From positions 4,106,001-4,170,000 of the forward strand of contig NZ_CP159258.1 in NCBI RefSeq assembly GCF_040438925.1: a stretch of DNA of 64,000 nucleotides, written 5' to 3'. The notes below the pieces were generated by a model that did no database searches, was not told the origin of the DNA, and was given only the letters and a program-made list of their open reading frames with translations. Below, piece by piece: positions 1 through 12,523 of the stretch (its first letter is position 1; every line of letters begins with the position of its first letter). Both the position numbers and the translations under genes were made by a program. This DNA comes from Pseudomonas sp. MYb327. GTDB taxonomy: Bacteria; Pseudomonadota; Gammaproteobacteria; Pseudomonadales; Pseudomonadaceae.

Positions 1-3000
1 AACGCATCACGGGCGCGGCTGTTGAACAGCGCGGATTTCGCCCAACCTTCACCGGCACCCAATACGTCGCCGTAGGAAAAACCACCGCAAGCGACCATGC
101 CCCTGAACTCGTTCAGGTCGACACGGCCGGCCAGAATGTCGCTCATGTGCACGTCGATCGCGTTGAAACCGGCGCGGTCGAACGCTGCTGCCATTTCCAC
201 CTGACCGTTGACGCCCTGCTCACGCAGCACGGCAACCTGTGGGCGGATGCCTTTCTTGATGTAAGGCGCGGCGATGTCCTGGTTGACGTCGTAGCTGAGC
301 TTGACGCTCAGGCCCGGGTTGTCTTCTTCCAGCAGCACGTCGAACTCCTGATCGGCGCAGTCGGCGTTGTCACGCAGACGCTGGATCTGGTAGCTGGTCT
401 CGGCCCACTGGCGCTGCATCAGACGACGCTGGCCTTCGAACACGGTGTCACCGTTGAAGGTGATGCTGATCTGGCCGTTGTTGATCGGCTGACCGATCAC
501 CGACACGCATTCGCCCAGACCGGCAGCGCTGAACTGCGCGAGGATGTCCGGGGTGGCGTCCTGACGAACCTGGATCACCGCACCCAACTCTTCGTTGAAC
601 AGGATCGCGGCGATGTCGGCGGAGGTTTCCGCCAGACCGTCAAGGTTCAAGCTCAGGCCGCAGTGACCGGCGAAGGCCATTTCCACGGTGCTGGTCAGCA
701 GACCACCGTCAGAACGGTCGTGGTAAGCCAGCAGGTGACCGTCGGCGTTCAGACCCTGGATCACGGCGAAGAAGGCTTTGAGGTCTTCGGCGTCATCGAC
801 GTCCGGAGCCTGCTTGCCGAGCTTGCCGTGAACCTGGGCGAGGATAGAAGCGCCCATGCGGTTCTGGCCACGGCCCAGGTCGATCAGGATCAGGTCGGTG
901 GTGCCCTTGTCCATGCGCAGTTGCGGGGTCAGGGTCTGACGGATGTCAGTCACTGGCGCGAAACCGGTCACGATCAGGGACATTGGCGAAGTCACGGACT
1001 TGTCCACGCCTTCGTCGTTCCAGCGGGTGGCCATGGACATCGAGTCCTTGCCCACCGGAATGGTGATGCCCAGCTCAGGGCACAGTTCCATGCCGACCGC
1101 TTTCACGGTGTCGTACAGACGTGCGTCTTCACCCGGGTGACCGGCCGCCGACATCCAGTTCGCCGACAGTTTAATGTCGGAGATCTTGCCGATGCGCGAA
1201 GCCGCGATATTGGTCAGGGTTTCGCCAATGGCCATGCGGCCCGACGCCGGAGCGTCCAGCAGTGCCAGCGGAGTACGCTCGCCCATGGCCATGGCTTCAC
1301 CGGTGTAGACGTCGAAGCTGGTGGCGGTGACGGCAACGTCGGCCACCGGAACCTGCCACGGGCCGACCATTTGGTCACGGGCCACGAGGCCGGTGATGGT
1401 GCGGTCGCCGATAGTGATCAGGAAGCTCTTGCTCGCCACGGCCGGGTGATGCAGAACGCGCTCGACGCATTCGCCGATGTCCAGGGTCGACGGATCGAAA
1501 TCATCGCCCAGCTCGTTTTCACGCACCACCGAACGGTGCATGCGCGGGGCTTTGCCCAGCAACACCTCCAGTGGCATGTCCACCGGGCTGTTGCCGAAGT
1601 GGCTGTCGGTCACGGTCAGTTGCGGCTCGGCAGTCGCTTCGCCGACGACGGCAAACGGGCAACGCTCGCGCTCGCAGATCGCCTTGAAGCGCTCGAAGTC
1701 GGCCGGGCCGACCGCCAGAACGTAACGTTCCTGGGATTCGTTACTCCAGATTTCGTGCGGGGCCATGCCCGGCTCGTCGTTTGGAATGTTGCGCAGTTCG
1801 AAACGGCCACCACGGTCGCCGTCGTTGACCAGTTCCGGGAAGGCGTTGGAGAGGCCACCGGCACCCACGTCGTGGATGAAGCTGATCGGGTTCTTGTCGC
1901 CCAACTGCCAGCAACGGTCGATGACTTCCTGGCAGCGACGTTCCATCTCAGGGTTTTCGCGCTGTACGGAAGCGAAGTCCAGGTCCGCCGAGCTGGTGCC
2001 GGTGGCCATGGAGGAAGCCGCGCCGCCGCCCAGGCCGATCAGCATCGCCGGGCCGCCGAGCACGATCAGCTTGGAGCCGACGAGGATCTCGCCTTTCTTG
2101 ACGTGCTCTTCGCGGATGTTGCCCATGCCGCCAGCCAGCATGATCGGCTTGTGGTAGCCACGAACTTCGTCACCGTGCGGCGTAGTGATCGATTGTTCGA
2201 AGGTACGGAAGTAGCCAGTCAGGGCCGGACGACCGAATTCGTTGTTGAACGCAGCGCCGCCCAACGGGCCTTCGATCATGATGTCCAGCGCGGTAACGAT
2301 GCGCTCAGGCTTGCCGTATGGCACTTCCCACGGCTGTTCGAAACCCGGGATTTGCAGGTTGGATACGGTGAAACCGGTCAGGCCAGCTTTGGGCTTGGCA
2401 CCGCGACCGGTCGCGCCTTCGTCGCGGATCTCGCCACCGGAGCCGGTGGACGCGCCCGGGAACGGGGCAATCGCGGTCGGGTGGTTGTGGGTCTCAACCT
2501 TCATCAGGATGTGCACCGGCTCCTGCACCGCGCCGTACTGGCGGGTCTCAGGGTCCGGGAAGAAACGGCCGGCCACGGAGCCGACGATCACCGAAGCGTT
2601 GTCCTTGTAAGCCGACAGAACGCCTTCGCTGTGCATCACGTAGGTGTTCTTGATCATGCCGAACAGGCTTTTTTCCTGGCTCTCGCCGTCGATGTCCCAA
2701 CTGGCGTTGAAGATCTTGTGACGGCAGTGCTCGGAGTTCGCCTGGGCGAACATCATCAGTTCGATGTCGTGCGGGTTGCGCTTCAAGCCGACGAAGGCGT
2801 TGACCAGGTAATCGATCTCGTCTTCAGCCAGGGCCAGGCCCAGCTCGGTATTGGCTTTTTCCAGCGCAGCGCGGCCGCCACCCAACACATCGATCGCGGT
2901 CAGGGGCTTGGGTTCGGCGTGGCTGAACAGGCCAGCGGCCTGCTCCAGGTTGCCCAGGACGATCTGGGTCATGCGGTCGTGCAGTGCATCGGCGATCAGT

Positions 3001-3368
3001 TGGGCTTCAGCATCGCTGAACTGGCCGGCCACATAGAAGGCAATGCCGCGCTCCAGGCGCTGGATCTTGGTCAGACCGCAGTTGCGAGCGATGTCGCTGG
3101 CCTTGCTCGACCATGGCGAGATGGTGCCGAAACGCGGCAACACCAGGAACAGACGACCGGTCGGCTCCTGGACCGGAACGCTTGGACCGTATTTCAGAAG
3201 GCGCGCGAGCACCTGCTGTTCGTCGCCGGTCAGGACGCCGGTAACTTCGGCGAAGTGAGCGAATTCAGCATACAGGCCGCTGACAGCCGGAACCTTCTGG
3301 CTCAGTTGCTCAAGGAGCTTGCTGTGGCGAAAGGCAGAAAGGGCAGGAGCGCCGCGCAGGATCAACAT
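1..3368 (-). CDS. purL: Phosphoribosylformylglycinamidine synthase PurL (C-terminus beyond window)
   Basis: Single-chain PurL, the ATP-dependent FGAM synthase of the fourth step of purine synthesis, cytoplasmic. The first 1122 residues are present; the family is about 1300. The N-terminus reads [13 protein letters not shown], as in other pseudomonads. Visible landmarks are NSEHCRHK near residue 211, the VETHNHPT motif near 291, the metal-binding GETLTN with Glu about 716, and HDRSDGG with Asp about 887. The glutaminase domain has begun ([10 protein letters not shown] around 1092-1101), but its nucleophile in GVCNGCQ lies past base 1. The frame is intact throughout. It faces away from mltF. 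The start is the ATG whose complement is at 3366-3368. Confidence 0.97.
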   Translation of the reverse strand, partial: MLILRGAPALSAFRHSKLLEQLSQKVPAVSGLYAEFAHFAEVTGVLTGDEQQVLARLLKYGPSVPVQEPTGRLFLVLPRFGTISPWSSKASDIARNCGLTKIQRLERGIAFYVAGQFSDAEAQLIADALHDRMTQIVLGNLEQAAGLFSHAEPKPLTAIDVLGGGRAALEKANTELGLALAEDEIDYLVNAFVGLKRNPHDIELMMFAQANSEHCRHKIFNASWDIDGESQEKSLFGMIKNTYVMHSEGVLSAYKDNASVIVGSVAGRFFPDPETRQYGAVQEPVHILMKVETHNHPTAIAPFPGASTGSGGEIRDEGATGRGAKPKAGLTGFTVSNLQIPGFEQPWEVPYGKPERIVTALDIMIEGPLGGAAFNNEFGRPALTGYFRTFEQSITTPHGDEVRGYHKPIMLAGGMGNIREEHVKKGEILVGSKLIVLGGPAMLIGLGGGAASSMATGTSSADLDFASVQRENPEMERRCQEVIDRCWQLGDKNPISFIHDVGAGGLSNAFPELVNDGDRGGRFELRNIPNDEPGMAPHEIWSNESQERYVLAVGPADFERFKAICERERCPFAVVGEATAEPQLTVTDSHFGNSPVDMPLEVLLGKAPRMHRSVVRENELGDDFDPSTLDIGECVERVLHHPAVASKSFLITIGDRTITGLVARDQMVGPWQVPVADVAVTATSFDVYTGEAMAMGERTPLALLDAPASGRMAIGETLTNIAASRIGKISDIKLSANWMSAAGHPGEDARLYDTVKAVGMELCPELGITIPVGKDSMSMATRWNDEGVDKSVTSPMSLIVTGFAPVTDIRQTLTPQLRMDKGTTDLILIDLGRGQNRMGASILAQVHGKLGKQAPDVDDAEDLKAFFAVIQGLNADGHLLAYHDRSDGGLLTSTVEMAFAGHCGLSLNLDGLAETSADIAAILFNEELGAVIQVRQDATPDILAQFSAAGLGECVSVIGQPINNGQISITFNGDTVFEGQRRLMQRQWAETSYQIQRLRDNADCADQEFDVLLEEDNPGLSVKLSYDVNQDIAAPYIKKGIRPQVAVLREQGVNGQVEMAAAFDRAGFNAIDVHMSDILAGRVDLNEFRGMVACGGFSYGDVLGAGEGWAKSALFNSRARDA

Positions 3369-3587
3369 CTTCGGGACAGCCTCGGGAAGGGGTGTGCTTT
3401 GAGGCCGTGCATTCTAGCCTAAACAGCCCGCGACATCACCCGAAACGCTACGCACGGTTGCACTCGGGTGCCGATCTGTGTTTCTGCCTCGAAAGTCAGG
3501 TTAACCGGGCCTGGAACCACAGCTTATTTTTACGCTGTCAAAATACAGACAAGGCCCATTCCTGCGGGGTTTCGGCCGGTTTTGTGA

Positions 3588-5114
<1,527 letters not shown>

Positions 5115-5125
5115 AGCGTTAACAC

Positions 5126-5192
5126 CATCGCTGGCAAGCCGGCACCTACAGGGTCCCGCATGATTCAGTAGGAGCTGGCTTGCCAGCGATGG
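5126..5192. repeat. Pseudomonas REP pair
   Basis: Two inverted REP palindromes (CGCTGGCAAGCCGGC, and GGAGCTGGCTTGCCAGCG at 5170-5187) between the 3' ends of mltF and pdxJ. This is the standard BIME-like arrangement between convergent genes. Confidence 0.85.
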
Positions 5193-5206
5193 GAGCGCCG
5201 CAGATG

Positions 5207-5953
5207 TCAGCCCTTGAGCGCCGCCGCCAGAATCAGCGCCTTCATCTCCGAAACCGCCGACTTGAAGCCAACGAACAACGCATGAGCCACCAGCGCATGG
5301 CCGATGTTCAGCTCGTTGATACCCTTGATTGCCGCCACGGCTTCAACGTTGTGATAGTGAAGACCGTGACCGGCGTTGACGATCAAGCCCTGGGCCAACC
5401 CAAAAGCCACACCATCGGCAACGCGCTTGAGTTCTTCCGCGACTTCGGTCGGCGTCTCGGCATCGGCATAACGTCCGGTATGCAGCTCGATGGCCGGCGC
5501 ACCTACTCGACGGGACGCCTCGATCTGCCGCTCATCAGCATCGATGAACAACGACACTTCCGAGCCGATCTTCGACAGGCGCTCCACCGCCGCTTTGATC
5601 CGTGCCTCCTGCCCCGCCACGTCCAGGCCACCTTCGGTGGTCAATTCCTGGCGGGTTTCCGGCACCAGGCAGATGTGCGCCGGGCGAATCCGCTCGGCGA
5701 ACGCCATCATTTCTTCGGTGACGCCCATTTCAAAGTTCATGCGGGTTTGCAGCACGTCCTTGAGCAGCAATACGTCGCGCTCCTGAATGTGCCGACGGTC
5801 TTCGCGCAAGTGCACGGTGATACCGTCAGCGCCCGCCTCTTCGGCGTCCAGTGCTGCCTTGACCGGATCCGGATAGCGAGTGCCCCGGGCCTGACGCAGG
5901 GTGGCAACGTGGTCGATGTTCACGCCAAGAAGAATACGGGTGCTGGTGGTCAC
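5207..5953 (-). CDS. pdxJ: Pyridoxine 5'-phosphate synthase
   Basis: PdxJ condenses 3-amino-1-hydroxyacetone phosphate with 1-deoxyxylulose 5-phosphate to make pyridoxine 5'-phosphate (vitamin B6), cytoplasmic TIM barrel. 248 residues, with [17 protein letters not shown] at the N-terminus, [18 protein letters not shown], and [10 protein letters not shown] near the end. I chose the GTG at 5953 ([11 protein letters not shown]) because it gives the family length and has GGAG about 9 bases upstream. An upstream in-frame ATG at 5998 would add 15 atypical residues. It ends the rnc-era-recO-pdxJ gene string. Confidence 0.95.
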   Translation of the reverse strand: MTTSTRILLGVNIDHVATLRQARGTRYPDPVKAALDAEEAGADGITVHLREDRRHIQERDVLLLKDVLQTRMNFEMGVTEEMMAFAERIRPAHICLVPETRQELTTEGGLDVAGQEARIKAAVERLSKIGSEVSLFIDADERQIEASRRVGAPAIELHTGRYADAETPTEVAEELKRVADGVAFGLAQGLIVNAGHGLHYHNVEAVAAIKGINELNIGHALVAHALFVGFKSAVSEMKALILAAALKG

Positions 5954-6005
5954 GGAAAGCGCTCCAGAAGAAGAGAAAGTTCGGTGCACAGCATACACGG
6001 GGAAT

Positions 6006-6689
6006 TTACGGCTTTCGAAACAACTCTCGGGAAACCAGCGGCCGACCGCCCAGATGAACAGCCAGCGCCTGGCGCATCAAACGTTTGGCCGCGGACAAGG
6101 CACCTGGAGCGTTCCAGTCAGCGTCGGCCATGGCCAGTAATTCCGTGCCGTTGAACAGGCCGGGTTGCAGCAAGTAAACCCGTTCCAATCCCGCGTCCAC
6201 TTGCAAGCGATAGAGACCGTCCGCAGCGATAGGCTGGTCATGGATATCAGTGCTCATGGAAAAGCCGTAGCCAAGATCATCCAGCAACCGCCATTCGAAC
6301 GAACGCAACAATGGCTCCAGCGGACGCCCTTCTGCCAGGGCCAGCAACGTTGCGGCATAGTGATCGAACACAGCGGGATGCGGGTCTTCGGCCGGCAGCA
6401 GGCGAATCAACAACTCGTTAAGATAAAGACCGCTGAACAGCGCCTCGCCGTTGAGCCAGGTGGAAACGCCGGCGCTTTCCATACGACCGACATTCTTCAG
6501 CTCGCCTCGCCCGCGAAACTCGACTTCCAACGGCACGAACGGCCGTGCCAGCGTTCCGGCCTTGCCCCGCGCACTGCGCAACACCGCCCGCAGCCGACCT
6601 TGCGGCGTGAGGAAGTCCACCAATGCACTGCTTTCGCGGTAGGCGCGGGAGTGCAGGACGTAGGCGGGTTGGGGGATGGGTTGGGACAT
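6006..6689 (-). CDS. recO: DNA repair protein RecO
   Basis: RecF-pathway mediator that anneals DNA and helps load RecA on SSB-coated single strands. 227 residues: an N-terminal OB fold ([33 protein letters not shown]) and an alpha-helical C-terminal domain containing [13 protein letters not shown]. The start at 6689 ([10 protein letters not shown]) matches the usual N-terminus; an ATG six codons upstream at 6707 is possible, and neither has a strong Shine-Dalgarno. It lies 52 bases upstream of pdxJ. It is separated from era by REP elements, so co-transcription with era is plausible but not shown. Confidence 0.94.
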   Translation of the reverse strand: MSQPIPQPAYVLHSRAYRESSALVDFLTPQGRLRAVLRSARGKAGTLARPFVPLEVEFRGRGELKNVGRMESAGVSTWLNGEALFSGLYLNELLIRLLPAEDPHPAVFDHYAATLLALAEGRPLEPLLRSFEWRLLDDLGYGFSMSTDIHDQPIAADGLYRLQVDAGLERVYLLQPGLFNGTELLAMADADWNAPGALSAAKRLMRQALAVHLGGRPLVSRELFRKP

Positions 6690-6743
6690 GGAAATCGCCG
6701 ATCTCAATGAGTAAGCAGGGTATTACTGACAACCCTAAAACCA

Positions 6744-6837
6744 CTGTGGGAGCGAGCCTGCTCGCGATGGGGGACTAACATTCAACACTGTTGTTGACTG
6801 ACAGACCGCTATCGCGAGCAGGCTCGCTCCCACAGGG
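6744..6837. repeat. Pseudomonas REP pair (CTGCTCGC type)
   Basis: Inverted pair: TGGGAGCGAGCCTGCTCGCG at 6746-6765 and CGCGAGCAGGCTCGCTCCCA near 6812-6831, separated by about 45 bases. It lies between era and recO and could fold as one long hairpin. Confidence 0.85.
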
Positions 6838-6862
6838 AATCTTCGTACATCCAGATCAGGTA

Positions 6863-7765
6863 TTACAGATCGCCATAGCCCAGCGAACGCAAGGCGCGCT
6901 CGTCATCGGACCAACCACCCTTCACCTTGACCCACAGGTTCAGCATGATCTTGGAGTCGAACAACAACTCCATATCCTTGCGCGCTTCAGTGCCGATGCG
7001 CTTGATGCGCTCGCCCTTGTCGCCAATGATGATTTTCTTCTGGCCGTCACGCTCTACGAGGATCAAGGCATGGATGTGCAAGGTTTTGCCTTGCTGCTTG
7101 AATTCTTCGATTTCAACGGTGATCTGGTACGGCAGCTCGGCGCCCATCTGACGCATGATTTTCTCGCGCACCAGTTCGGCGGCGAGGAAGCGGCTGCTGC
7201 GGTCGGTGATCTGGTCTTCGGGGAAGAAGTGATCGTTTTCCGGCAGATGCTCGGCAATCACGCGCTCCAGCGCGTCGAGATTGTGACCGTGCTGAGCCGA
7301 AATCGGGATGATCTGCGCGTTCGGCAGCTGTTCCTGCAACCAGGAAAGGTGCGGCATCAACTCGGCTTTGTCTTCAATGCGGTCGGTCTTGTTCAGCGCG
7401 ACGATCAGCGGGCCGGTCACGTACTGGACGCGCTCGAGAACCATCTGGTCTTCCTCGGTCCACTTGGTGCGATCCACCACGAAGATCACCACGTCGACGT
7501 CTTTCAACGCCGCCGAAGCGGTCTTGTTCATGTAGCGGTTCAGGGCCTTTTCGCCGCCCTTGTGCATGCCGGGGGTATCGACGTAGATCGCCTGCACATC
7601 GCCCTCGGTCTTGATACCGAGCATGTTGTGACGGGTGGTTTGCGGCTTGCGCGAAGTGATCGCCAGTTTCTGACCGAGGATGTGGTTAAGCAACGTGGAC
7701 TTGCCCACGTTCGGACGGCCGACGATGGCAACATAGCCACAGCGAGTTGCGTTTGTATCAGTCAT
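6863..7765 (-). CDS. era: GTPase Era
   Basis: Essential Ras-like GTPase that binds the 3' end of 16S rRNA during 30S assembly. 300 residues from the ATG at 7765 ([16 protein letters not shown]). The P-loop is GRPNVGKS at 16-23, the G3 motif is DTPGMHKGG, and the G4 motif is NKTDRI. The C-terminal KH domain includes [14 protein letters not shown]. The start overlaps the rnc stop by 8 bases (ATGACTGA), so the two are translationally coupled. A start eight codons earlier (7789) is also open but would put non-family residues inside rnc. Confidence 0.97.
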   Translation of the reverse strand: MTDTNATRCGYVAIVGRPNVGKSTLLNHILGQKLAITSRKPQTTRHNMLGIKTEGDVQAIYVDTPGMHKGGEKALNRYMNKTASAALKDVDVVIFVVDRTKWTEEDQMVLERVQYVTGPLIVALNKTDRIEDKAELMPHLSWLQEQLPNAQIIPISAQHGHNLDALERVIAEHLPENDHFFPEDQITDRSSRFLAAELVREKIMRQMGAELPYQITVEIEEFKQQGKTLHIHALILVERDGQKKIIIGDKGERIKRIGTEARKDMELLFDSKIMLNLWVKVKGGWSDDERALRSLGYGDL

Positions 7766-8447
7766 TGCCATTCTCCACACCCAGGGCAATCAGTGCTGCG
7801 GCGGCCGCTACCTGTTCGGCAATACGACGACTCACACCCTGACCTCGGCTTTTTTCATTCAGTAAGATGATTTCGCATTCGACGAAGAACGTCCGGCAAT
7901 GCGGCTCACCCTGGATATCCACCACTTCGTAACGCGGCAGCTCACAACCACGGGACTGCAGGAATTCCTGCAGACGGGTTTTCGGATCTTTGTTGGTGTC
8001 GACCAGTGTCAGGCCTTCGAACTCACCGGCCAGCCAAGCCAGCACGCGTTCGCGTGCCACTTCCATGCCGGCGTCCAGATAGATCGCACCAATCAGCGCT
8101 TCGAGGGCATCGGCCAGAATAGACTCGCGACGGAAACCGCCGCTTTTCAATTCACCGGACCCCAGGCGCAGGTATTCGCCCAGATCGAAACCACGGGCCA
8201 GTACGGCCAGGGTTTCACCTTTCACCAGGCGCGCGCGCAAACGCGACAATTGACCTTCGCGGGCCAACGGGAAGCGATCGAACAACGCCTCGCCGGCCAC
8301 GAAGTTGAGGATGGCATCACCGAGGAATTCCAGGCGTTCGTTGTTACGCCCCGCAAAGCTGCGGTGAGTCAGGGCCAGGACCATCAACTCTTGATCCTTG
8401 AAGGTGTAGCCGAGCTGACGCTCGAGACGGCTTAAGGAGACGCTCAC
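7758..8447 (-). CDS. rnc: Ribonuclease III
   Basis: Double-strand-specific endoribonuclease for rRNA processing and antisense-RNA decay. 229 residues. The RNase III signature [10 protein letters not shown] lies at 36-45, a second acidic motif follows ([14 protein letters not shown]), and a C-terminal double-stranded RNA-binding domain runs from about 155 ([28 protein letters not shown]). It overlaps era. Upstream, 184 bases separate it from lepB. In P. aeruginosa a DUF4845 gene (PA0769) sits in that interval; I see no such gene here. Confidence 0.97.
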   Translation of the reverse strand: MSVSLSRLERQLGYTFKDQELMVLALTHRSFAGRNNERLEFLGDAILNFVAGEALFDRFPLAREGQLSRLRARLVKGETLAVLARGFDLGEYLRLGSGELKSGGFRRESILADALEALIGAIYLDAGMEVARERVLAWLAGEFEGLTLVDTNKDPKTRLQEFLQSRGCELPRYEVVDIQGEPHCRTFFVECEIILLNEKSRGQGVSRRIAEQVAAAAALIALGVENGND

Positions 8448-8631
8448 GGTTTACCCACGCTGAGTTCGTGGTTGGATTCCACCGCCATCGCCGGGATTCG
8501 GCGCAGGCTTGGGACAATTAACGCTGTGTTCAAAAATAACGTCCTGAATATCATTGGCTTCATGCTTCCGGTGCCGAATGTGTCGGCTCCAGAAATGCAT
8601 TCGGCGCTGTGTTCAACAGCGCCGTGTGTGA

Positions 8632-9486
8632 TTACTGGATCAGGCCAACCCGCGAGAAATTCGGCAGGTGACTGAGTTTGGGTTCCGGCCAGCTCATCCA
8701 GACTGCGAAGGCCTTGCCGACAATATTCTTGTCGGGAACCATGCCCAGCAGATCCTTGGGAATGCTCGGATCATCCCAGTAGCGACTGTCGTTGGAGTTG
8801 TCGCGGTTGTCGCCCATCATGAAATAGTGCCCGGCAGGCACGGTCCAGGTATGGTCCGGCGTTGCGCGGTAGCGGCTCATTTCCTTGCGGATCAAGTGCT
8901 CGGCAGCGCCGAGTTTTTCCTTGTAGAGCTCGGCGCTGCCCAACGTACCCGGCTCGGAGCCGACCAGTTTTTCGGCAATCGACTCGCCGTTGACGAACAG
9001 ACGCTTGTCGGCAGTGTATCGAACCTGATCACCCGGCAAGCCCACTACACGCTTGATGTAGTTGACGTTCGGATCGCTCGGATAGCGAAACACCATCACA
9101 TCGCCGCGTTGTGGCTCACCGACTTCGATGATTTTCTTGTCGATCACCGGCAGGCGGATCCCGTAAGAAAACTTGCTCACCAGAATGAAGTCGCCGACGT
9201 CCAGGGTCGGTTTCATCGAGCCGGAAGGAATCTGGAACGGTTCCACCAAGAACGAACGCAGGACCAGCACGATGAACAACACCGGGAAGAACGACTTGCC
9301 GTACTCAACCAGCAGCGGCTCCTTGTTCAGTTTCTCGACCACCACCACATCAGGCTGGCTGACGCTGCCCTGATAGGAAGCGATGGCGGCACGCCGACGC
9401 GGTGCCAGGATCAACAGATCAAGCAACGCCAACAGGCCGCAGACAAATACGGCGATGACCAGCAACAGCGGGAAATTTAGTGACAT
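8632..9486 (-). CDS. lepB: Signal peptidase I
   Basis: Inner-membrane serine peptidase that removes signal peptides. 284 residues with two N-terminal membrane segments (about 6-27 and 64-82). Catalytic Ser90 is in PSGSMKPTL and the general-base Lys145 in YIKRVVGLPGD. The conserved GDNRDNSNDSRYW box lies at the C-terminal side. The stop is followed on the minus strand by a hairpin (GGCGCTG at 8603-8609 with CAGCGCC at 8617-8623) that lacks a U-tract. It lies 5 bases downstream of lepA, in the usual lepA-lepB operon. Confidence 0.97.
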   Translation of the reverse strand: MSLNFPLLLVIAVFVCGLLALLDLLILAPRRRAAIASYQGSVSQPDVVVVEKLNKEPLLVEYGKSFFPVLFIVLVLRSFLVEPFQIPSGSMKPTLDVGDFILVSKFSYGIRLPVIDKKIIEVGEPQRGDVMVFRYPSDPNVNYIKRVVGLPGDQVRYTADKRLFVNGESIAEKLVGSEPGTLGSAELYKEKLGAAEHLIRKEMSRYRATPDHTWTVPAGHYFMMGDNRDNSNDSRYWDDPSIPKDLLGMVPDKNIVGKAFAVWMSWPEPKLSHLPNFSRVGLIQ

Positions 9487-9491
9487 AGGAC

Positions 9492-11291
9492 CTAACTATC
9501 CAACCTGAGCACGGCAAGGAAGGCTTCTTGTGGAATTTCCACGTTGCCGACCTGCTTCATGCGTTTTTTACCGGCCTTTTGCTTCTCCAGCAGTTTCTTC
9601 TTACGGCTGACGTCACCACCGTAGCATTTGGCCAATACGTTCTTTCTGAGCGCCTTGACGGTTGTCCGCGCCACAATCTGCCCGCCAATGGCGGCCTGGA
9701 TTGCCACGTCGAACATCTGCCGCGGAATCAGTTCTTTCATCTTCTCGGTCAACTGGCGACCTTTGTAGTGCGCATTGTCACGGTGCACGATCAACGCCAG
9801 GGCGTCGACCTTGTCGCCGTTGATCAGCACGTCCAGTTTCACCAGACTAGCCGATTGGTAACGATCGAAATGGTAATCCAGCGAAGCATAGCCCCGGCTT
9901 GTGGATTTCAGGCGATCGAAGAAGTCCAGCACCACTTCGTTCATCGGCAAGTCATAGGTCACCTGGACCTGAGTACCGAGGAACAGCATGTCGACTTGCA
10001 CACCACGTTTTTCGATGCACAGAGTAATGACGTTGCCCAAGTGCTCTTGCGGCACAAGAATGTTGGCCCGCACGATCGGCTCGCGCATATCTTCGATCGA
10101 CGACAGGTCCGGCAGTTTCGACGGGTTATCGACGTAGATCGTTTCACCGGTCTTGAGCAACAGCTCGAAGATTACCGTCGGCGCGGTGGTAATCAGGTCC
10201 AGGTCGTACTCGCGTTCGAGGCGCTCCTGGATGATTTCCATGTGCAGCATGCCGAGGAAGCCGCAACGGAAGCCGAAGCCCAGGGCGTCGGAGCTTTCCG
10301 GGGTGTACTGCAGCGACGAGTCGTTCAGGGTGAGCTTTTGCAGCGCTTCACGGAAGTCTTCGAAATCGTCGGAGCTGACCGGGAACAGACCGGCGTAAAC
10401 CTGCGGCTGGATGCGTTTGAAACCTGGCAGTACATCAACGTCCGGCGTCGAGCTCAAGGTCAGGGTGTCACCGACTGGCGCACCGTGAATGTCCTTGATA
10501 CCGGCGATGATGAAGCCCACTTCACCGGCCTTCAGGTCAACAGTGGCGGTGTGTTTCGGATTGAATACACCAACGCTGTCCACCAGGTGGATCTTGCCGG
10601 TGGACTTGACCAGAATCTTGTCGCCCTTCTTCACACGGCCGTGGCGCACGCGTACCAGGGACACAACGCCCAGGTAGTTGTCGAACCAGGAGTCGATGAT
10701 CAACGCTTGCAGCGGATCTTCGATGTTGCCGGTTGGCGCGGGAATGGTGGTAACCAGGCGCTCCAGCACTTCATCGACGCCCAGACCGGTCTTGGCACTG
10801 CAAGTGACCGCGTCGGTGGCATCGATGCCGATGATTTTTTCGATTTCTTCTTTGACGCGGTCCGGATCGGCCTGCGGCAGGTCGATCTTGTTCAGCACCG
10901 GCATCACTTCCAGGCCTTGCTCGATCGCGGTGTAGCAGTTGGCTACTGACTGAGCTTCAACGCCTTGACCGGCATCGACCACCAGCAACGCGCCTTCACA
11001 GGCCGCCAGCGAACGGCTGACTTCATAGGTGAAGTCAACGTGGCCGGGGGTGTCGATGAAGTTCAGCTGATAGGTGACGCCATCACGGGCCTTGTAATAC
11101 AGGGTAACGCTATGGGCCTTGATGGTGATGCCGCGTTCACGCTCAAGGTCCATGGAGTCGAGGACCTGGGCTTCCATTTCGCGCTCGGCCAGGCCGCCAC
11201 ACATCTGGATGAAACGGTCGGCCAGCGTCGACTTGCCATGGTCAATGTGGGCGATGATGGAGAAATTGCGGATATGACTCAAATCACTCAC
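9492..11291 (-). CDS. lepA: Elongation factor 4 (LepA)
   Basis: Ribosome-associated translational GTPase (back-translocase / initiation-phase factor). 599 residues, full length. The N-terminal G domain has [17 protein letters not shown] and NKIDLP. It continues through domain II, the EF-G-like domains III and V, and the LepA-specific C-terminal domain with basic [17 protein letters not shown]. It is upstream of lepB, 5 bases apart. The region ahead (11292-11398) contains its likely promoter, not resolved. Confidence 0.97.
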   Translation of the reverse strand: MSDLSHIRNFSIIAHIDHGKSTLADRFIQMCGGLAEREMEAQVLDSMDLERERGITIKAHSVTLYYKARDGVTYQLNFIDTPGHVDFTYEVSRSLAACEGALLVVDAGQGVEAQSVANCYTAIEQGLEVMPVLNKIDLPQADPDRVKEEIEKIIGIDATDAVTCSAKTGLGVDEVLERLVTTIPAPTGNIEDPLQALIIDSWFDNYLGVVSLVRVRHGRVKKGDKILVKSTGKIHLVDSVGVFNPKHTATVDLKAGEVGFIIAGIKDIHGAPVGDTLTLSSTPDVDVLPGFKRIQPQVYAGLFPVSSDDFEDFREALQKLTLNDSSLQYTPESSDALGFGFRCGFLGMLHMEIIQERLEREYDLDLITTAPTVIFELLLKTGETIYVDNPSKLPDLSSIEDMREPIVRANILVPQEHLGNVITLCIEKRGVQVDMLFLGTQVQVTYDLPMNEVVLDFFDRLKSTSRGYASLDYHFDRYQSASLVKLDVLINGDKVDALALIVHRDNAHYKGRQLTEKMKELIPRQMFDVAIQAAIGGQIVARTTVKALRKNVLAKCYGGDVSRKKKLLEKQKAGKKRMKQVGNVEIPQEAFLAVLRLDS

Positions 11292-11398
11292 GGATCAACA
11301 CTCAAAAAGGCTGCAGGCATAGCCCGCCGAAAAATAGCCGGGAATTGTACCTGATCCACGGCGCAAGCGTCACGTTCGCAGGTCAGACGGCACGTACA

Positions 11399-11434
11399 AA
11401 AACGCCCCGGTCTTGCGACAGGGGCGTTTTTTTG
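11399..11434 (-). terminator. Rho-independent terminator of lptFG
   Basis: AACGCCCC pairs with GGGGCGTT around a short loop, flanked by A and T runs on the two sides, so it could act in both directions. It lies just past the lptG stop on the minus strand. Confidence 0.85.
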
Positions 11435-11461
11435 ACCAGTGAACCCGGGAATACCCCGATC

Positions 11462-12523
11462 TTAACCGGCGCGACGCAACAACCAGAGCCCGGCCAGGGC
11501 ACAGATACCGGCCGGCACCAGCACCGCAAACAGAGGCGAGAACCCGAACACCAGGCTTGAAGGCCCCAGCAAATCCTGGGCAATGCGGAAGGTGAAGCCC
11601 ACCAGAACGCCGGTAAACACCCGTTGACCGAGGGTCACCGAACGCAACGGACCGAAGATGAAGGAAATCGCCATCAGCACTAGCGCAGCGGTGACCAACG
11701 GCTGCAACACCTTGACCCAAAATGCCAGCCAATAGCGGCCATTACTCAGCCCCTGATCGGCCAGGTAGTGGATGTAGCCCCACAAGCCGCTGATCGACAG
11801 CGTGTCCGGCGACATCACTACCGTACTCAACAATTGCGGGCTCAAGGCCACGTCCCAGCGCTCGACCGGTGCGGTAACCACCTCGGTATTTTTCTCATGG
11901 AACAGCGTGGTGGTGACGTCGCTCAATTGCCAGTGATCCTGGTCAAACTGCGCCCGCTTGGCGAAGCTGGAAGACAGAATATGACGCTCGTTATCGAAAC
12001 GATAACGGGTGACACCGTACAGCAGGCCATTAGGCTGGACAGAGTTGACGTGAATGAACTCGTCACCCTGCCGGTGCCACAGGCCATGCTTGGCGCTTTG
12101 TGCATCGCCACCGCCCTGAGCCAGGGAACGGTTGGCCTGAGCAGTCACTTCGGTGGCCGGCGCGACGTATTCACCGATCAAGACACCTACAACCATCAGG
12201 ATCAGCATCGGCTTCATCACGGCCCAGACGATCCGTCCGATCGATACGCCAGCCGCGCGCATGATGGTCAGCTCGCTGTTGCTGGCCAGGCTGCCGAGGC
12301 CGATCAGGCAGCCGATCAACGCTGCCATCGGCAGCATGTCATAGAGACGGCGCGGGGCAGTCAGCAGCACGTAACTCGCCACATCGACCAAGGTGTAGGT
12401 ATCACTGACTTCGCTCATCTCGTCGATGAACGCAAACAGTGTCGCCAGACCCAGAATGATCCCCAGCACTGCCAGGATCGCCATGAATACGCTGCTACCG
12501 ATGTAGCGATCAAGCTTAACCAC
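11462..12523 (-). CDS. lptG: LPS export permease LptG
   Basis: Inner-membrane subunit of the LptB2FG transporter that extracts LPS toward LptC. 353 residues, beginning at GTG 12523 (VKLDRYIGSSVF), which overlaps the lptF stop by 8 bases (GTGGTTAA). Six membrane segments in the family layout: N-terminal block about 10-110 containing ELTIMRAAGVS, a periplasmic beta-jellyroll about 125-265, then C-terminal helices. A start six codons upstream is open but would lie deeper in lptF. The lptFG terminator follows. Confidence 0.95.
   Translation of the reverse strand: MVKLDRYIGSSVFMAILAVLGIILGLATLFAFIDEMSEVSDTYTLVDVASYVLLTAPRRLYDMLPMAALIGCLIGLGSLASNSELTIMRAAGVSIGRIVWAVMKPMLILMVVGVLIGEYVAPATEVTAQANRSLAQGGGDAQSAKHGLWHRQGDEFIHVNSVQPNGLLYGVTRYRFDNERHILSSSFAKRAQFDQDHWQLSDVTTTLFHEKNTEVVTAPVERWDVALSPQLLSTVVMSPDTLSISGLWGYIHYLADQGLSNGRYWLAFWVKVLQPLVTAALVLMAISFIFGPLRSVTLGQRVFTGVLVGFTFRIAQDLLGPSSLVFGFSPLFAVLVPAGICALAGLWLLRRAG

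Noticed and set aside
1..3368. [10 protein letters not shown] as the glutaminase nucleophile of PurL.
   Set aside because: The nucleophilic Cys of this family is in GVCNGCQ, about 40 residues further on and outside the window; residue spacing from the metal-binding Asp confirms no deletion.
147..3422. A 1091-codon open frame on the plus strand opposite purL.
   Set aside because: It is the antisense shadow of a high-GC conserved gene; the protein has no family resemblance and is rich in residues typical of antisense frames (Val, His, Gln).
11292..11461. Frameshifted gene between lepA and lptG.
   Set aside because: Only a promoter region and a bidirectional terminator are visible; no residual family sequence.
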